Assembly (NCBI RefSeq): GCF_040712315.1
Contig: NC_134013.1
Coordinates: 88,480,001 to 88,544,000, forward strand
DNA: 64,000 nt
Direction of reading: 5' to 3'
DNA from: Castanea sativa
Lineage: Eukaryota; Streptophyta; Magnoliopsida; Fagales; Fagaceae
Positions 22,507 through 34,489 of the stretch are shown piece after piece. How positions within the stretch are numbered: the stretch's first letter is position 1; every line of letters begins with the position of its first letter. Under the pieces are notes generated by a model. It was not told the DNA's origin, searched no databases, and saw nothing but the letters and a program-made list of their open reading frames with translations. The translations under genes and the position numbers were made by a program.

Positions 22507-25199
22507 AGATTTGACGAAATTTTATAGTAAAATAAACATAGGAAATGCTGAAAATATTTTTCATATAACATTTTATAGCGAAACAAATGGAGCATAAGTA
22601 GCATTATGTTTATAAACATTATATATTTGCACTATTTTAGCAGGGAAGAGCCTGTTGGTTCGGAAAGGCCTAGCAATCGGTTGGATGGGTCCCTTTTTTT
22701 TGTTTTGTAATCTGATAGTTACAATTATTGGAGAATGAGGAATTTGAAATTTAAATTATGGATGTCTCTGTTATAAAATTAATCATGAGTATTCTTAGTA
22801 GTAGATTTTTTTTTTTTTTTAATTCAATAGTTATACCATACATGAAAGATATTTGATGCAAAATAAATAAATAAATAGATAAATCTATTATAAGGTAAAT
22901 CATACCGAATATCCTTAACTTTTGGGGTTTTATCATGCAAAATTTACTAAATGTTTGGGGTCTTATTTTATATATACTATTTATAATAGGATTCCTTTCT
23001 ATGGACTGGACTTTTATATGGCTCGAAAATACCCCTAGACTCTACGTTTAATAGGGACAAAATTTGAAGGCAACCCAGTAAAAATATATCTATAATTCCA
23101 CTTAAAGTACCTACAAAATAGAACACTCTCCTACTAATTCATGTTTTCCAAACAAACTTATCCAAAAATTTAAATTAAAAAAAAAAAACCTTCACAGTCC
23201 ACTTTGATATTTCCCTCAAAACCTTCACAGTCCACTTTTAATACCTTATCAAGACTCACCATTTTTTTTTCTAATTTTTTTGAATTCCTGGTTTCTTTAA
23301 TTCCTAATCTCACATACACTAGACAAAAAAAACATCGCATCTGATGAGGATAGTTTCCTTTAATTTCTTTATCATGTAACCATTTGAGTTGATTTTGAAT
23401 GATATTTTAATTTGGAACATGTGTATTTTGGTAATGCAATCAGTGGCGGCTCCAGGATTGTTTCTCAGGGTATTCCTTGGTGGGCTTACTCTGTTACAAT
23501 TTTTTTTTCTTCAGATTTTCTATTACAATTTTTTATTTTTTAGATTTTAGTTCAAATTTTTTTTTAGCTTTTTCTTTTTGCTGGGAAGCAATGTTATGAA
23601 TACCCTTTTGGACCTTGTTTCGGTTTGTTTAGTGGAACGAAATATTTTGGTACCGATCTATTTCGATGCACCGTTTCAGGGTGTTTCGGGATTTCTAAAA
23701 AAAAATAAAAATAAAAAATATTTATATTTTCTTATACAACATAAAATTATTGATCCAAATAAGTAAAACTCAAATAAACAAATCATTAGTTTTTCTTTTT
23801 TGACACTCAAATCATTTAGTTATTACATAACAATTTTTGTTTTAGAATATTAAAACATAAATATGTAATTGAATAATGAAAAACAACAACAAAAAATAGT
23901 ACAATAAGAGTGTATATATGTATATCATATTGGGAAGAGGCAAGACCCAATAAATAAATTTGAAATCAAAATCTTTTGTTAGCTTTTTGAGTTTTGTCAT
24001 TTCCAAAGCTTTGTCATGTGGGTGGGGTGAGCAAGCTAAAAGTCTAAAAAGCAAACTAAAGAAAAAACTTGACAAAGCAAAAACTAGAGTAAAAAAAGAA
24101 AGAAGAGGTAGACTAGCAGAACATCTAAGACCAAGCAAAGAAGAAGAAGAAGCCGACCTTTGCGATAGTTGGATTTGTTTTTTAGGCGTTCGACGCAAGT
24201 AATGACATGTTGTGCTGACGAGTTTGTCAGTTTAAGAGTTTTTCTTTTTTTTTCTTCTAAAAACTGGTACCAGCCAAAATGTAACAAATAATCTACCAAA
24301 ATTTAATTTTATTGGCATAAAATTTTTTTGAGAGTGTTCCTAATTTTTTTGAGGGTGTTCCTAATTTTTTTTTTATAGGTAGATAAATAAATTTTTTTTA
24401 TTATATATATATTAAAAAAAAAAAAAAGAATTCAGGTCAGGGTGGTCCTGGGACCACCCTGACCTATATGTGGCGCCGCCACTGAATGCAATCATTGTAG
24501 GGAGTACACGATATGTGTGTCTATATATATTGAGGAGTGAAATTGGACACTAGTTTAAAGTTTGCATTTTTTTTTTTTTTTGTAAGAAATGAAAAGAGGG
24601 ATAATTATATATAAGTTTCTTGCCTTAACAATTCTTCTTTCCTCATGTTTGTGTGAGAATGTGAGGTTCAAACCTCAGATATAAATATTACAAAAAATAA
24701 TATTACCACCAAGTTATCACGTCAACTACAACTCCAACTCCAACTATCTAATTTATGAGACATTGCTTAGATCCCCAATCCCAATGATCCATTAGTACTT
24801 TAGTAGTAAAGAATTTTTTTTTTTCCAATTTTAAAAAACCAACTGAAAAACTTAAGTTCTTGTTCAAAAAAAAAAAAAAAAACTCAAAAACTTATGTTAT
24901 AAATTGGAGAGACCAAGCAATACATATATCTATTTTTATAATCTTCAGCCAAAAAAAAAAAAAAATCTATTTTTATAATGAGATTTACTATTCAAGTATT
25001 TATGCTATAAAAACTAAACATGCAATCTCTGATCAAATTAATATAATTGGTTACTCTAACAAGCAATCCCCCTTTCTCTTTTCTAAGGTCAGACTCAGGA
25101 TAGGTTTAGCAGAATTCTAAATTATAAAGATTCAGTCACTTGACCATAGGAAGAGACACTTCAGCTTCGTTTCTTTGCATACAACTCGACTGTTCTCTA

Positions 25200-25235
<36 letters not shown>

Positions 25236-27535
25236 ACCCAGGTAACGTGGGATTCTTTATCACTTTGATATATTGAGAAGTATTAGCAGTTTTTCCTTTT
25301 ATTTATTTTTTTCCTCCCTTGTGTGTAGGTAGTGAGAAAGTTGATTAGCAATAGCGGTAGATTTCTCATTTGAGTAAGAAACAAGAAAAAAAAAAATTGC
25401 CTCGCAGCTAGACCAAATAGTAAAAGAACTAAATAATGTCTTCGTCAAATCGGAAACTCTCTCCATTGAGGAGTTGGGTTGGGTTACGTAACTATTGTTC
25501 TTCTACTTTAATATTTTTTTTAAAAATAGTTACAATATGCTGTTAACCTTGTAATTTAAACCCTTTCCTTCTTAAACTCATAAGCATTCTAGGCTAACTT
25601 CTTTATAATTAGTGTGCACTTGATGATTTAATTTCCACCATCTTATTTATTTTATAATGTAAAAATATAATTACACTAAAGAATCCCACGTTATTTTTTC
25701 AAAATAAAATAAACACATCCAAAGGCCGGCAATTAGATTAAGTACGGTTAAGGAATTTTTTTTTTTTAGCAACCATCCTTGCCATCACTTGGCAGTTGCT
25801 AGTTGGTAAAATCTAGGGGACTAACCGTTTATTCAGGTCTAAGTTAAATAAGTAAATCTAAACACAAAAACAAATTTCATAATATTTCTATAATTGTTAA
25901 TTGGTATGTAATAATAGACAATATTTTTTGCATAAACTGATATGAATGTTCACATATGTTGCTCAATAAGTTGTGGAAAAGATTGTGAAATTTACTGTCT
26001 GCAGCATTGTCAAGATTAATTTAATTTAATTTCCACTCTAAGCGCAATGCTTAATTATCAATTGTTTACTTTAATCACATTGTATGGTTACAGCAAAGAG
26101 TCTTGGTCTCCCATATCTGAGCGCTTACCTTGATTCCTTGGGGACCAACTTCACACACGGTGCAAATTTTGCTACATATGCATCCACAATCAGACTACCA
26201 ACCAGTATTATACCTGCTGGTACATTTAGTCCCATCTACCTCGATGTCGAATACTCAGAATTCATACAGTTCAAGTTCAGATCACAAGAGCTAAGGCAGA
26301 AAGGTAAAATGGGTCAATGGGTAAACACTTCACTTGTTCTTAATATTGGGTACTGTAGTTCTAGAGAATTGAGGGTGCTTATAACAAACATCTGCATTAC
26401 CAAATGAATTTTTGCTTTATATTGGGCCTTTGATTTTTCTTGTAGGAGGTATATATGCATATTTATTGCCCAAGGGGTATTATTTTCCAAAAGCTTTATA
26501 CACATTCGATATTGGTCAGAATGATCTTGCTGAGGGGATCTTTGGTAACATGACTACAGAGGAAGTCAGTGCTTCTATCCCTGATATAGTAAACAAGTTC
26601 TCCATTAATGTCAAGGTACTTAAATATATTCTACGATTTGTCATTGAAAATGGGCTGCCTTGTTGGCCTTGGCCTAGTACTTCAAGAAGAAACATACAAT
26701 TGTTAAACCAATTAGTAAAAAAGAAAAAAGAGAGACAATAAAAACAGGCAAATAAAGTTTGTTTTCTTTTAATGCTAATCAAGTGAAAGTTATGGTGTAG
26801 AATATATTTAACTTGGGAGCTAGATCGTTTTGGATCCACAACACGGGACCAATTGGCTGCCCTCCCTTTATTTTGGCAAATTTTCTATCAGCTCAAAGGG
26901 ATAGCTATGGTTGCGCAAAGCCTTATAATGATGTAGCTCAATATTTCAACCACAAGTTGAAGGAGGCCATAGTTCAACTCAGGAAGGATCTTCCTTTAGC
27001 TGCAATCACATATGTCGACATCTACTCTGTCAAGTACTCTCTATATAGTAAACCAAAGGAATATGGTAAGACTGACGATATTATATAACCAGAAAAGTAC
27101 TAATACTGATAATGATCGACCTCATAAACTGAGATGCTTATTAATATTTATCATTTTTTAACATTTGTACTTAAGTGACAATTTTTTCGAAAAGAAACAA
27201 AATCTCAAGTTTATTGATTATTTGTTTGGTTGAAAATATCAGGATTTGAGCTTCCCCTCATTGCTTGTTGTGGCTATGGTGGCATATACAATTATAGCAG
27301 CAGTATTGGCTGTGGAGCAACAATCACAGTCAATGGAAGCCAGATATTTGTTGGTTCGTGTGAACGCCCCTCAGTTAGAGTAAATTGGGATGGAATTCAC
27401 TATACAGAGGCTGCTAACAAGTTCGTTTTCGACAAAATTTCAACTGGAGCCTTTTCAGATCCACCAATACCCTTGAAAATGGCTTGTCACAACATTTGGA
27501 TTTATAGGCACAGCCGCACAGGCAACTATATATAA
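20102..27535 (+). CDS. Secreted GDSL esterase/lipase
   Basis: Five exons: 20102-20369, 26094-26303, 26446-26615, 26801-27065 and 27243-27535. All are GT-AG with matching phase, giving 401 codons. Residues 1-33 look like a signal peptide (hydrophobic VPLFCCMLLLFA core). Block I FNFGDSNSD carries the catalytic Ser48, block II includes GANFA (Gly112), block III GQND has Asn185, and block V WDGIHYTEAAN supplies Asp354 and His357. It is closest to plant ENOD8/At3g26430-like GDSL esterases, which are extracellular or vacuolar acyl-ester hydrolases. The substrate cannot be read from sequence. The start is the first ATG that gives an intact signal peptide. Intron 1 is 5.7 kb and full of repeats; the other four introns and exons are compact. 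The C-terminus runs about a dozen residues past the usual end (IWIYRHSRTGNYI). Confidence 0.93.
20786..21069 (+). mobile_element. tRNA-derived SINE with intact target-site duplication
   Basis: A pol III A box (TGGCCCAGTTGGTAGAG) lies near the 5' end and a B box (CGTTCGAGTTG) about 40 bp later, followed by a GC-rich body ending in a pyrimidine stretch and an AAATAAAA-like tail. An 18-bp direct repeat, AGGATAAATGAAGTACCA, flanks it exactly (20768-20785 and 21070-21087), which shows target-primed insertion and recent activity. It sits in intron 1 of the GDSL gene, on the gene's strand. Confidence 0.9.
21199..21271. repeat. (TC)n microsatellite
   Basis: About 36 TC units in GDSL intron 1. Both strands give artefactual Leu-Ser or Arg-Glu repeat frames. 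Confidence 0.97.
21389..21690. repeat. CTCGAG-rich repeat, second locus
   Basis: Repeated GAAACTCGAGTTTC / AACTTGAGTTT units in both orientations, separated by short spacers, followed by a segment with AATAGTG repeats. This is the same motif type as 9640-10520 but without a clear terminal pair. Confidence 0.6.
21727..22120. mobile_element. MITE with about 38-bp inverted ends
   Basis: The left end (TTATAAGCAGGACAAAGTTT, then AGTTATAAAATTGGTTATAG) matches the reverse complement of the right end at about 22080-22118 (CTTATAAGGATAAAGTTTAG, then CTATAAAATTGATT). The interior is AT-rich and non-coding. A possible partial relative starts near 30005 (GACAAAGTTTAGTAAC). Confidence 0.8.
22160..22204. 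repeat. (ATT)n microsatellite
   Basis: A trinucleotide run of about 14 units in GDSL intron 1. Confidence 0.95.
22460..22504. repeat. (AT)n microsatellite
   Basis: A dinucleotide run of about 22 units in GDSL intron 1. Confidence 0.95.
23441..24484. mobile_element. Non-autonomous hAT-like element
   Basis: Perfect 10-bp inverted ends CAGTGGCGGC bound a 1044-bp segment, and the 8-bp direct repeat AATGCAAT flanks it (23433-23440 and 24485-24492). An 8-bp target-site duplication is characteristic of the hAT superfamily. No transposase is present. Just inside the right end is a perfect short palindrome (AGGTCAGGGTGGTCC and its complement around TG, about 24434-24465). The element lies in GDSL intron 1. 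Confidence 0.88.
24493..26093. other. Remainder of GDSL intron 1
   Basis: AT-rich with poly-A/T tracts and a short TA/CA dinucleotide run at 25198-25234. No additional exon in frame with exons 1 and 2 was recognised, and none is needed because the GDSL blocks are contiguous across the splice. Confidence 0.6.
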
Positions 27536-27780
27536 ATCAAAATAATCTTGTACTGCAGGTTATTATGTACTCTTTAATTACCGTCTCCCTTATTGATATT
27601 GTGGTTTAATTCTGAAACAGCCTGCTTTGTACTGAATATAGTCCTATTATATAAAGTAGAATGAATAAATTACCATATACAAACGAACTTTGGGCATTTT
27701 TTTTTTCTTCATTTTGATTGTATAATTAAATAAATAGCCAGAACAACGCTCTCATTGCAGAGCAAAAATTAAAGTCGGTT
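27536..27780 (+). repeat. GDSL 3' flank, copy 1
   Basis: Contains the presumed 3' UTR. The series GGTTATTATGTACTCTTTAA, CCTATTA and TCATTGCAGAG recurs after the exon-5 pseudogene (about 32028-32340), and more diverged pieces recur at 37690-37865. Confidence 0.8.
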
Positions 27781-27839
27781 ATTTTTCATTTGAGGTTATC
27801 AATAATGTTGTCGATAGAAACCATTCTGAGAAAAATAAA

Positions 27840-28700
27840 GGAAACCATAGGGCAAGAAAAACCATTTAACGTGGTTAGATCATAAAGAGCCTACGTTCAC
27901 AGAGCTTTTCAGTCTTTTGTTTCTCCACTTTTGTGTTGTGTTAGGGAGGATCCTTTATATTCACGGTTTTCAGAAACAACATCCCTGCATATATTTAATC
28001 TGCATTTATGCATGTATCCTTTGCTTTCTTTGTGTGTATGAATTTGTTGGAAAATTATTAGGAACTTATAGAGTACCATAAATGCATACTTTCTCCTCTC
28101 ACATGAATAGTGGGCCCTACCATGAATTTATTTAGTGGGACCCACCATTCATGTAAGAGGAGAGAGTATGCATTTATAGTACTCCGAAAATACACAATAA
28201 TTTTCTGAATTTGTTGATTACACAGTGATTTGGTTGGTGTAATTTCCATATTGGGTTGGTCTTCAACTCTTCTTGATTTGGTTGGTGAGCTTGCCATATA
28301 GAGTTTGTCTTCATCAACACTTCCCCTCAAGTTGGGGTGGATATTCATGATACCCAACCTGCCATGCGATTCCTAGTCCAAAACCATTAAAGAGTAAGTG
28401 AGAAATTGACTTCTAAAGTGCCCACTAGACATAATTAAAGTGATGAAATCTTTGAGTAGGGTTGCATCTTTTATGAAATGGTGCAAGTGTGTCTATAAAT
28501 AGTGATTCTCTCATTTCATTTAGAGAGAGAGAGACTTCTTCTTTTTTTCCGTTGTGAACTTATATTGTTGTGCTTGACATCTAAGAGTAAATAGTGCGAG
28601 TGGCGAAATCTATTTTAAAAAGATAGTGTCAAACACTAGCCTTAATTAGATTTGCACTTATTATTCTACATTCATATGGTCTATGAGTATATTTAATTAT
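27840..28700. mobile_element. Possible degenerate LTR-retrotransposon sequence
   Basis: Includes TTAACGTGGTTAGATCA, ACTTCCCCTCAAGTTGGGG, a TATA-like CTATAAATAG (28494) followed by GAGA-rich sequence and a stretch near 28560-28680. Such segments are common in non-coding parts of plant Copia elements. No paired LTR, primer-binding site or coding domain was found. A fold-back MITE is inserted inside it. Confidence 0.3.
28047..28208. mobile_element. Fold-back MITE, copy 1
   Basis: The two halves are reverse complements over almost the whole length: GTACCATAAATGCATACT with CTCTCACATGAAT on the left, and ATTCATGTAAGAGGAG with AGTATGCATTTATAGTAC on the right. Two further copies lie at 29335-29488 and 36938-37095. 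Confidence 0.88.
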
Positions 28701-29089
28701 TCTTAATTATTTATTTATTTTACATACTTTTTTTGTTTGTTGTTTTTGTTTACAAAATCACAAGAGTAAATTATTATGCACAATATATCCAATAATGACT
28801 TTATCATTGACTAATGTTCCTCAAAAAAAAAAAAAAAAAAATAACAGCTTGTTACCTCGACATTTGTAAAACATTTTGTAGTTCTATCTACACCATGTGC
28901 CATAATTTGATGATATGGTGTGAGTGATAGATAATCACTTACTCATAGTCCATCAACTAAAACTTGTGGAAAAAGTTATGATACAAAAATTTTATATATA
29001 AACTTAATTATGTGACTTGAGTCATTGAATCACTAAAACTTCTAAACCTTTTACTGGGGCAAGCAAGGGATTTCATTTGTCAATTCCGT

Positions 29090-29332
29090 GCGAGAAATTT
29101 CCGCAGATCAATAAACCTATTCTCAACTGTAACATTTTGTAAGTTGGAACCCCACATAGAAATCCCTTTTCTTTTGGTTTGAAATTGAATATTTATGGGC
29201 TGCAAATAATGTCACATTTCTTCCCTATTTCTTTTATTTAATTTGAAGATTTTCCTAAAATTTTCAACCACCCATTTCTACTTATTTCACTTCAATTTGT
29301 GGTCAAACATTCTATTGCCTGTATTTAACGAG
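29090..29332 (+). repeat. GDSL-upstream block, copy 2
   Basis: Paralogous to 18190-18425 (shared AAGTTGGAACCCC, CTTTTATTTAATTTGA and GGTCAAACATTC). It marks the 5' side of a second GDSL-locus copy, but the sequence between it and the exon-5 remnant no longer contains exons 1-4. Confidence 0.72.
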
Positions 29333-29334
29333 TA

Positions 29335-29488
29335 ATTTTTGGATACTCCCGGAGTATTATAAATGCGTACTCCTTCCTCTCACATACCGATAGATCCTAC
29401 TAATGAAATTTATGGTGAGACCCACAATTCATGTGAGAGGGAGGAGTACACATTTATAGTACTCCTAGTGTATTTAGTAATTTCCTAT
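29335..29488. mobile_element. Fold-back MITE, copy 2
   Basis: Same family as 28047-28208: CCCGGAGTATTATAAATGCG on the left and CACATTTATAGTACTCC on the right around central GATCCTAC / GTGAGACCCAC sequence. It lies directly beside the GDSL-upstream block. Confidence 0.87.
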
Positions 29489-31621
29489 GTTTAACACTAT
29501 CCACATTGGTTTGGGCATAATTTTCCCTCTATTTTAGAATAAGACTATTTTTTTAACTAACCACTTTTCAAAAATCTCAAATCTAATTCTTTATTCAAAA
29601 CTCTATTTTATTTAAACATTCTTTTTTTATTCATTTTTTTATTATTTCTTTAACTTTTCAAAACACACACATCCACACTAACACTTTTCAAAAAATGAAT
29701 AAAATATTCATTTGGAAAAGCTACATTGTTCTTTATTTTTGAAAAATGAAGTAGCGAAATCTTTTTTATTTAAGATATAAATTTTACTCTAGCCTAATCT
29801 AAGTATATATGTGTGTGAAACTTCTTCCTGGAAATCAACTTAAATTAATGAAAAAGTTTTACATAAATATACACTTAAATTATATTAGAGTAAAATTTAT
29901 ATATTGTATAAAAAAAATCAATTCACTTAATTTCCTTTTTCTAATAGTTCTAACTAAAAAATATTTACAAAAAAAAAAAAAAAAAACTTTCTATAAAAAA
30001 AAAGACAAAGTTTAGTAACAAATTTAGTTTTAACCAATGGCTAAAACTTCACTGAATATCACTTTATTGGATGTATTGAGAAATATACAATTGGGTTACA
30101 ATTTCTTATTATATTATCTAGAGTAGAATTTCTATCTTGTATAAAAAAAATTATCAATTCACTTAATCTTTTTTTTTTAATAATAGTTAAAACTAAAAAA
30201 AAATATTTACAAAAAAAAAATCTTTCTATAAAAAAATGAAAGATGGACAGTTAGTGAAAATGTCACATTGAAAATGAGAGGAACTATTTTATTCTTTTTA
30301 ATTGTGGTGATTAATGGGTTAACATGAATTGTTTCAGATATTGGGCTAGATACGTAAGCAAGGAGGAGCTGAAGAATGGAGATATTAATCAGATTAATTT
30401 GGATAATAATTTCGTGAGGTCTATTGAGCCTATAAATAGACTCATTCAAACCCAATCCATATGACAGCAATATACACAAACAAAAAATAGAGGGGTTCTT
30501 GACAAAGTCTAGCCTAGCTCCAACAATGACCAAGTCAAATGTTTTTTTTGTATGTTTTCCTTACTAAAACCAAACTTGCATTATCACTAAGAAACAAATA
30601 AAGAATGTTTCTTCCAAGCTTCCCAAACACAGTGGGGCAGGAAAGAATAATTACAAATGAAAGAACGTTGATCATCAAAACCAAATTATGACTTGTTTCG
30701 ATAACTCTACTCTACTTTCTTTTTCTCCCTCTCCCTCCCCTCAATTTAAACAGACCATTAGTTTAGTTACCCCATTAAACTCTCCCCAAACCCATGTAAA
30801 AAAGCAAGATGACTAGAGAAGTCAAAAATAGTTGTCCAGGCACATAAAAGATGTATAAAGTTCAATATAAATATGGAGTACAATTTAAATATAAAGTTCA
30901 CAGGAAACGCGGTTTGTTGTGGGTTTCTTTGGCTAAAATAAATAAATAAAAAAAAAAAAGATGAATTGCTGATTTTGACAATGAGAGAAAATATAATTTG
31001 AGAAAATGTAAAAGCCAAATATTTTGACATAAAAATAGTGTTTTCAATTTTACTCTATCGAAAATGCTCAATATTATGTTTTATTCACACTAAACTATAG
31101 ACATAGTTATCCTTTATTATTATTATTTAATTCTTAGATCAATCCAATTTTTTTTCTTTTTAGAGAGAGAGAGAGAGAGAGCTTTGCCTTATTGATTTTG
31201 TGATAGCACCGGTGATTCATGCACAGATTGGCACATTTAAAAAAGTTTTAAATAAAAATTACCAATTAATTTTTACATCTCACATAGGTGTGGTAATTGC
31301 ATGAAGCCACATCCGACAATTTCAATATGGTAGCATTACTCAAGTTCATGTTCTAATTAACCTTTATTTTTTTATTTTTTTAATGAGGACTATGGATTTT
31401 GGCCCGTTGGTTATTTCTATTTCATGAGGTCTCTTTTGACCAATTTGATTTTTCATATTGAATCAACTATAAATTTTAAAAAGTTAACATATAATTTTAA
31501 CTAAATACTATAAAAACTTAAGTATATACTATAATTTATTTTTAACTCTATACATGTTATTAAAAAATAAAAATCAAGGCGCCACGGCCCTTTAGTCCAA
31601 ATGTAGCTCCGTTGCAGTTTT
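29489..31621. other. Region between GDSL-upstream copy 2 and the exon-5 remnant
   Basis: Where GDSL exons 1-4 would be expected, I see only AT-rich DNA. A TATA-like CCTATAAATAGACTC at about 30429-30443 lies roughly 90 bp before ATGACCAAGTC (30525), but the frame closes within a few codons (TAA at 30564-30566), so no gene is called. A short GA run is at 31163-31181. Confidence 0.5.
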
Positions 31622-32350
31622 TAATGATGATCAATCTCATAGATTTAGATGATTATTCGCATTTATCATTTTTATTCATTCGTTTAAAATATTTTATTAA
31701 TGAAACAAAATTTCAAGTTTATTAATTGTTTGGTTGAAAATACCAGGATTTGAGCTTCCCCTAGTTGCTTGTTGTGGCTGTGGTGGCATGTACAATTATA
31801 GCAGTAGTGTTGGCTGTGGAGGAACAATCACATTCAATGGAAGCCATATATATGTTGGTTCCTGTGAACGCCCCTTAGTTAGAGTAAATTGGGACGAAAT
31901 TCACTATATAGAGGCCGCCAACAGGTTTGTTTTTGACCAAATTTCAACTGAAGCCTTTTCAGATCCACCCATACCCTTGAAAATGGCTTTTCACAACATT
32001 TAGATTCATAGGCACCCAAATGTTGTGCTGCGGGTTATTATGTACTCTTTAATTTTGTCTTCCTTATTGCTATTGTTTTTATTCTGAAATAGTCTACTAT
32101 ATTGAAGTTAGTCCTATTAAATAAACTAGTGTGTAATACTGTGCATATATACGGGTACAATTAACAATAATTACACTTACATAGTTCATATATATATATA
32201 TATATATATAGAATGGATGATTGATCCAAAAGATTGATCATTTTGGATGAACTTTGGAGTTTTTTTTTTTTTTTTTTTCATTTTTATTGCCTAATTAAAT
32301 CAATAGTCAGAAGAATGCTGTCATTGCAGAGAAACTATAAAAGTTTGTTA
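31622..32350 (+). pseudogene. GDSL esterase pseudogene (exon 5 and 3' flank only)
   Basis: Homology to the complete gene begins in its last intron (near 27108) and runs through exon 5 into the 3' flank. The exon, from GGATTTGAGCTTCCC near 31746 to TAG at 32001-32003, is still open. It keeps CCGCGGMYNYSSS and SCERPLVRVNW, but the catalytic block reads DEIHYIEAAN instead of DGIHYTEAAN. Exons 1-4, signal peptide, nucleophile and GQND block are absent, so it cannot make an active enzyme. The presence of intron sequence shows DNA-level duplication rather than retroposition. Confidence 0.88.
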
Positions 32351-34379
32351 TGTTTCCTATTAAAAAAATTATTGTGAAAATATTAAACTTAATTCTTAAA
32401 AAAAATTAAAAAAAAATTATTGTAACAGAAGATAAAATTAGCATAGTTATATAACAAACCCCAGAATATTGTTTTTTAAGTTAAAATCTAGAATTTCTAT
32501 CGCATAAATGTTTAGAATATACTTTTGAAATTGTTATAATTTGAGCATGTTAATTATGAACTTATATTTATTACATTCTCAAAAAAAAAAAACCTTATAT
32601 TTATTAAAATCATAGAAGTTCACATCAGCTGAACTTAGAGTTTATCTAGTTACTAAATTTCATTTAACGTGAATCATAAGTGGGATATTGATTATGAATA
32701 AAATTTGCATGCATCATAACAAATAAACATTATATAATGAACATATCCTCTTTTTATAGGTTTTCTTGTTTCTAAAGATAATATTCTTGTGGCTTATATT
32801 TGTAATAGCCCACTAGTTAGGGTAGCACATGCAAGACACGTGCTTGCCGTGAAAAAAAAGTACTATAGTAATTAAAGTCAATTTTAGATTTTATTTGTAT
32901 TACAAAACAAAGATATGAATCATTTGATTTTTAAAGTATATAGAGATTTACATTAATTAAAAAACAAATTAATTTTAAGAATTTTGATAATTATGTCGTA
33001 AAAAGTTAATCTCATTCGTTTAAGATTTTTGATCAACCACAAAGTTAGGGTAGCTATTTCATATAAATATTTATTAACTATAATAGTTTTTAGTACCTAC
33101 TTGCTAAAGACAATATATCTATTTTCTAAAAACTTCTAAGAATGATAACGAATATCATCATCTTCCAACAATAAACAACTGAGTTTTGCTAATAAATTTA
33201 AAAAAAAAAAAAAAAAAGATAACAAAAGGCACGTGTCATCGAATTTTTCATTAGATAAATTATAAGTTTTGAAAATTTAAACCTGGAAAATCAATGTTCT
33301 TTAGATAACAAATAAAACACCTAATATTATAATTCTAACTTTCTAAGAATTTTTATCATTTAAAACTCAAAATACGTAAAGAAAATTTTTGGGATGATAA
33401 AATTAGTGGGAGTAATTTAGACATTATACAATAAAATATTTTAAGAATCATCAGTTTTCATTAGGGTTTAACTGAGAGAATAACAATATGACATATTTGC
33501 TCTTTTTCAAAATATTAAGGGAAAAATTGCTTGATTTTAAAGTTTAAGGAAGAATTGTAAACTACCCCAAACATAAAGGATGAAAAATGTTTTTTTTCCT
33601 AAGTTTTTGTTTTTGTTTTTTTGTGCAAAACTATGTGTTTTTACTTAAAATAGTGTGTAAAAAAAAAAATATATATATATATATATATACAAAAAGTCAA
33701 CCCAAGAAAAGTGTATGTGGAATAGTGAATTTTGGCTCAACAAAGTTGATTAAACCAACAAAAAATTTCTAAAAGCACAACAGAATGACGCAACATTTTC
33801 ATAATATCTTTATAATTTTGTTATATTTTATTTTAACTTGTAAAGAATTGACAGTTCAGCAGTTTTGAAAATATTGTAACAACATCAAAATGTCTTAACA
33901 TTTTTCACACAAAAAAAATGTTATATCCATGACATTTTCACAACAAATCATAAGTAATAGGTTACTACAAGTTGTTATTGGTGGGCAAAAAAGTAGTTTC
34001 ATTACTAAATTTAAATTATAACCAATAACAATTTACCCTATATGATTTGTTATGAAAGTATTGTGAAAATTATTGTGGATATAACACTTCTTTTTCACAA
34101 TACTTTTATTTCCAGTTGTAACTGGTTATAGTATTATATTTTATTGTTTTATTTTGACCTATAATGAATTAACACCTTAACAATTGTGAAAATATTGTGC
34201 TAATTTGTGATGTTAATATTTTATTAGAATGTGAAACAGCGTGAATTGGACAAACCAAAAATAATATAGCAAATACACTACAACTCTATGCATTCACAAA
34301 AAAAAAAAAAAAAAAAAAATGGCCAGCAAAACAGTGAAAGTTGAACAAACTAAAATTACTGTAACTTTTCCCATTCACT

Positions 34380-34384
<5 letters not shown>

Positions 34385-34466
<82 letters not shown>
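34385..34466. repeat. (TA)n(GA)n microsatellite
   Basis: A compound dinucleotide run inside the large AT-rich element. A near-identical compound run follows at about 35478-35566 in the next repeat unit. Confidence 0.95.
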
Positions 34467-34469
<3 letters not shown>

Positions 34470-34489
34470 CACTTACAATGTAAATATAT

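Noticed and set aside
28058..28357. 99-codon minus-strand frame
   Set aside because: It runs across a fold-back MITE and adjoining repeat sequence, has no recognisable domain, and is explained by those elements.
30425..30560. Promoter-like CCTATAAATAG followed by ATGACCAAGTC as a possible first exon of a GDSL copy
   Set aside because: The frame stops after a dozen codons, the sequence has no signal peptide or GDSN block, and it does not align with the first exon or upstream region of the complete gene.
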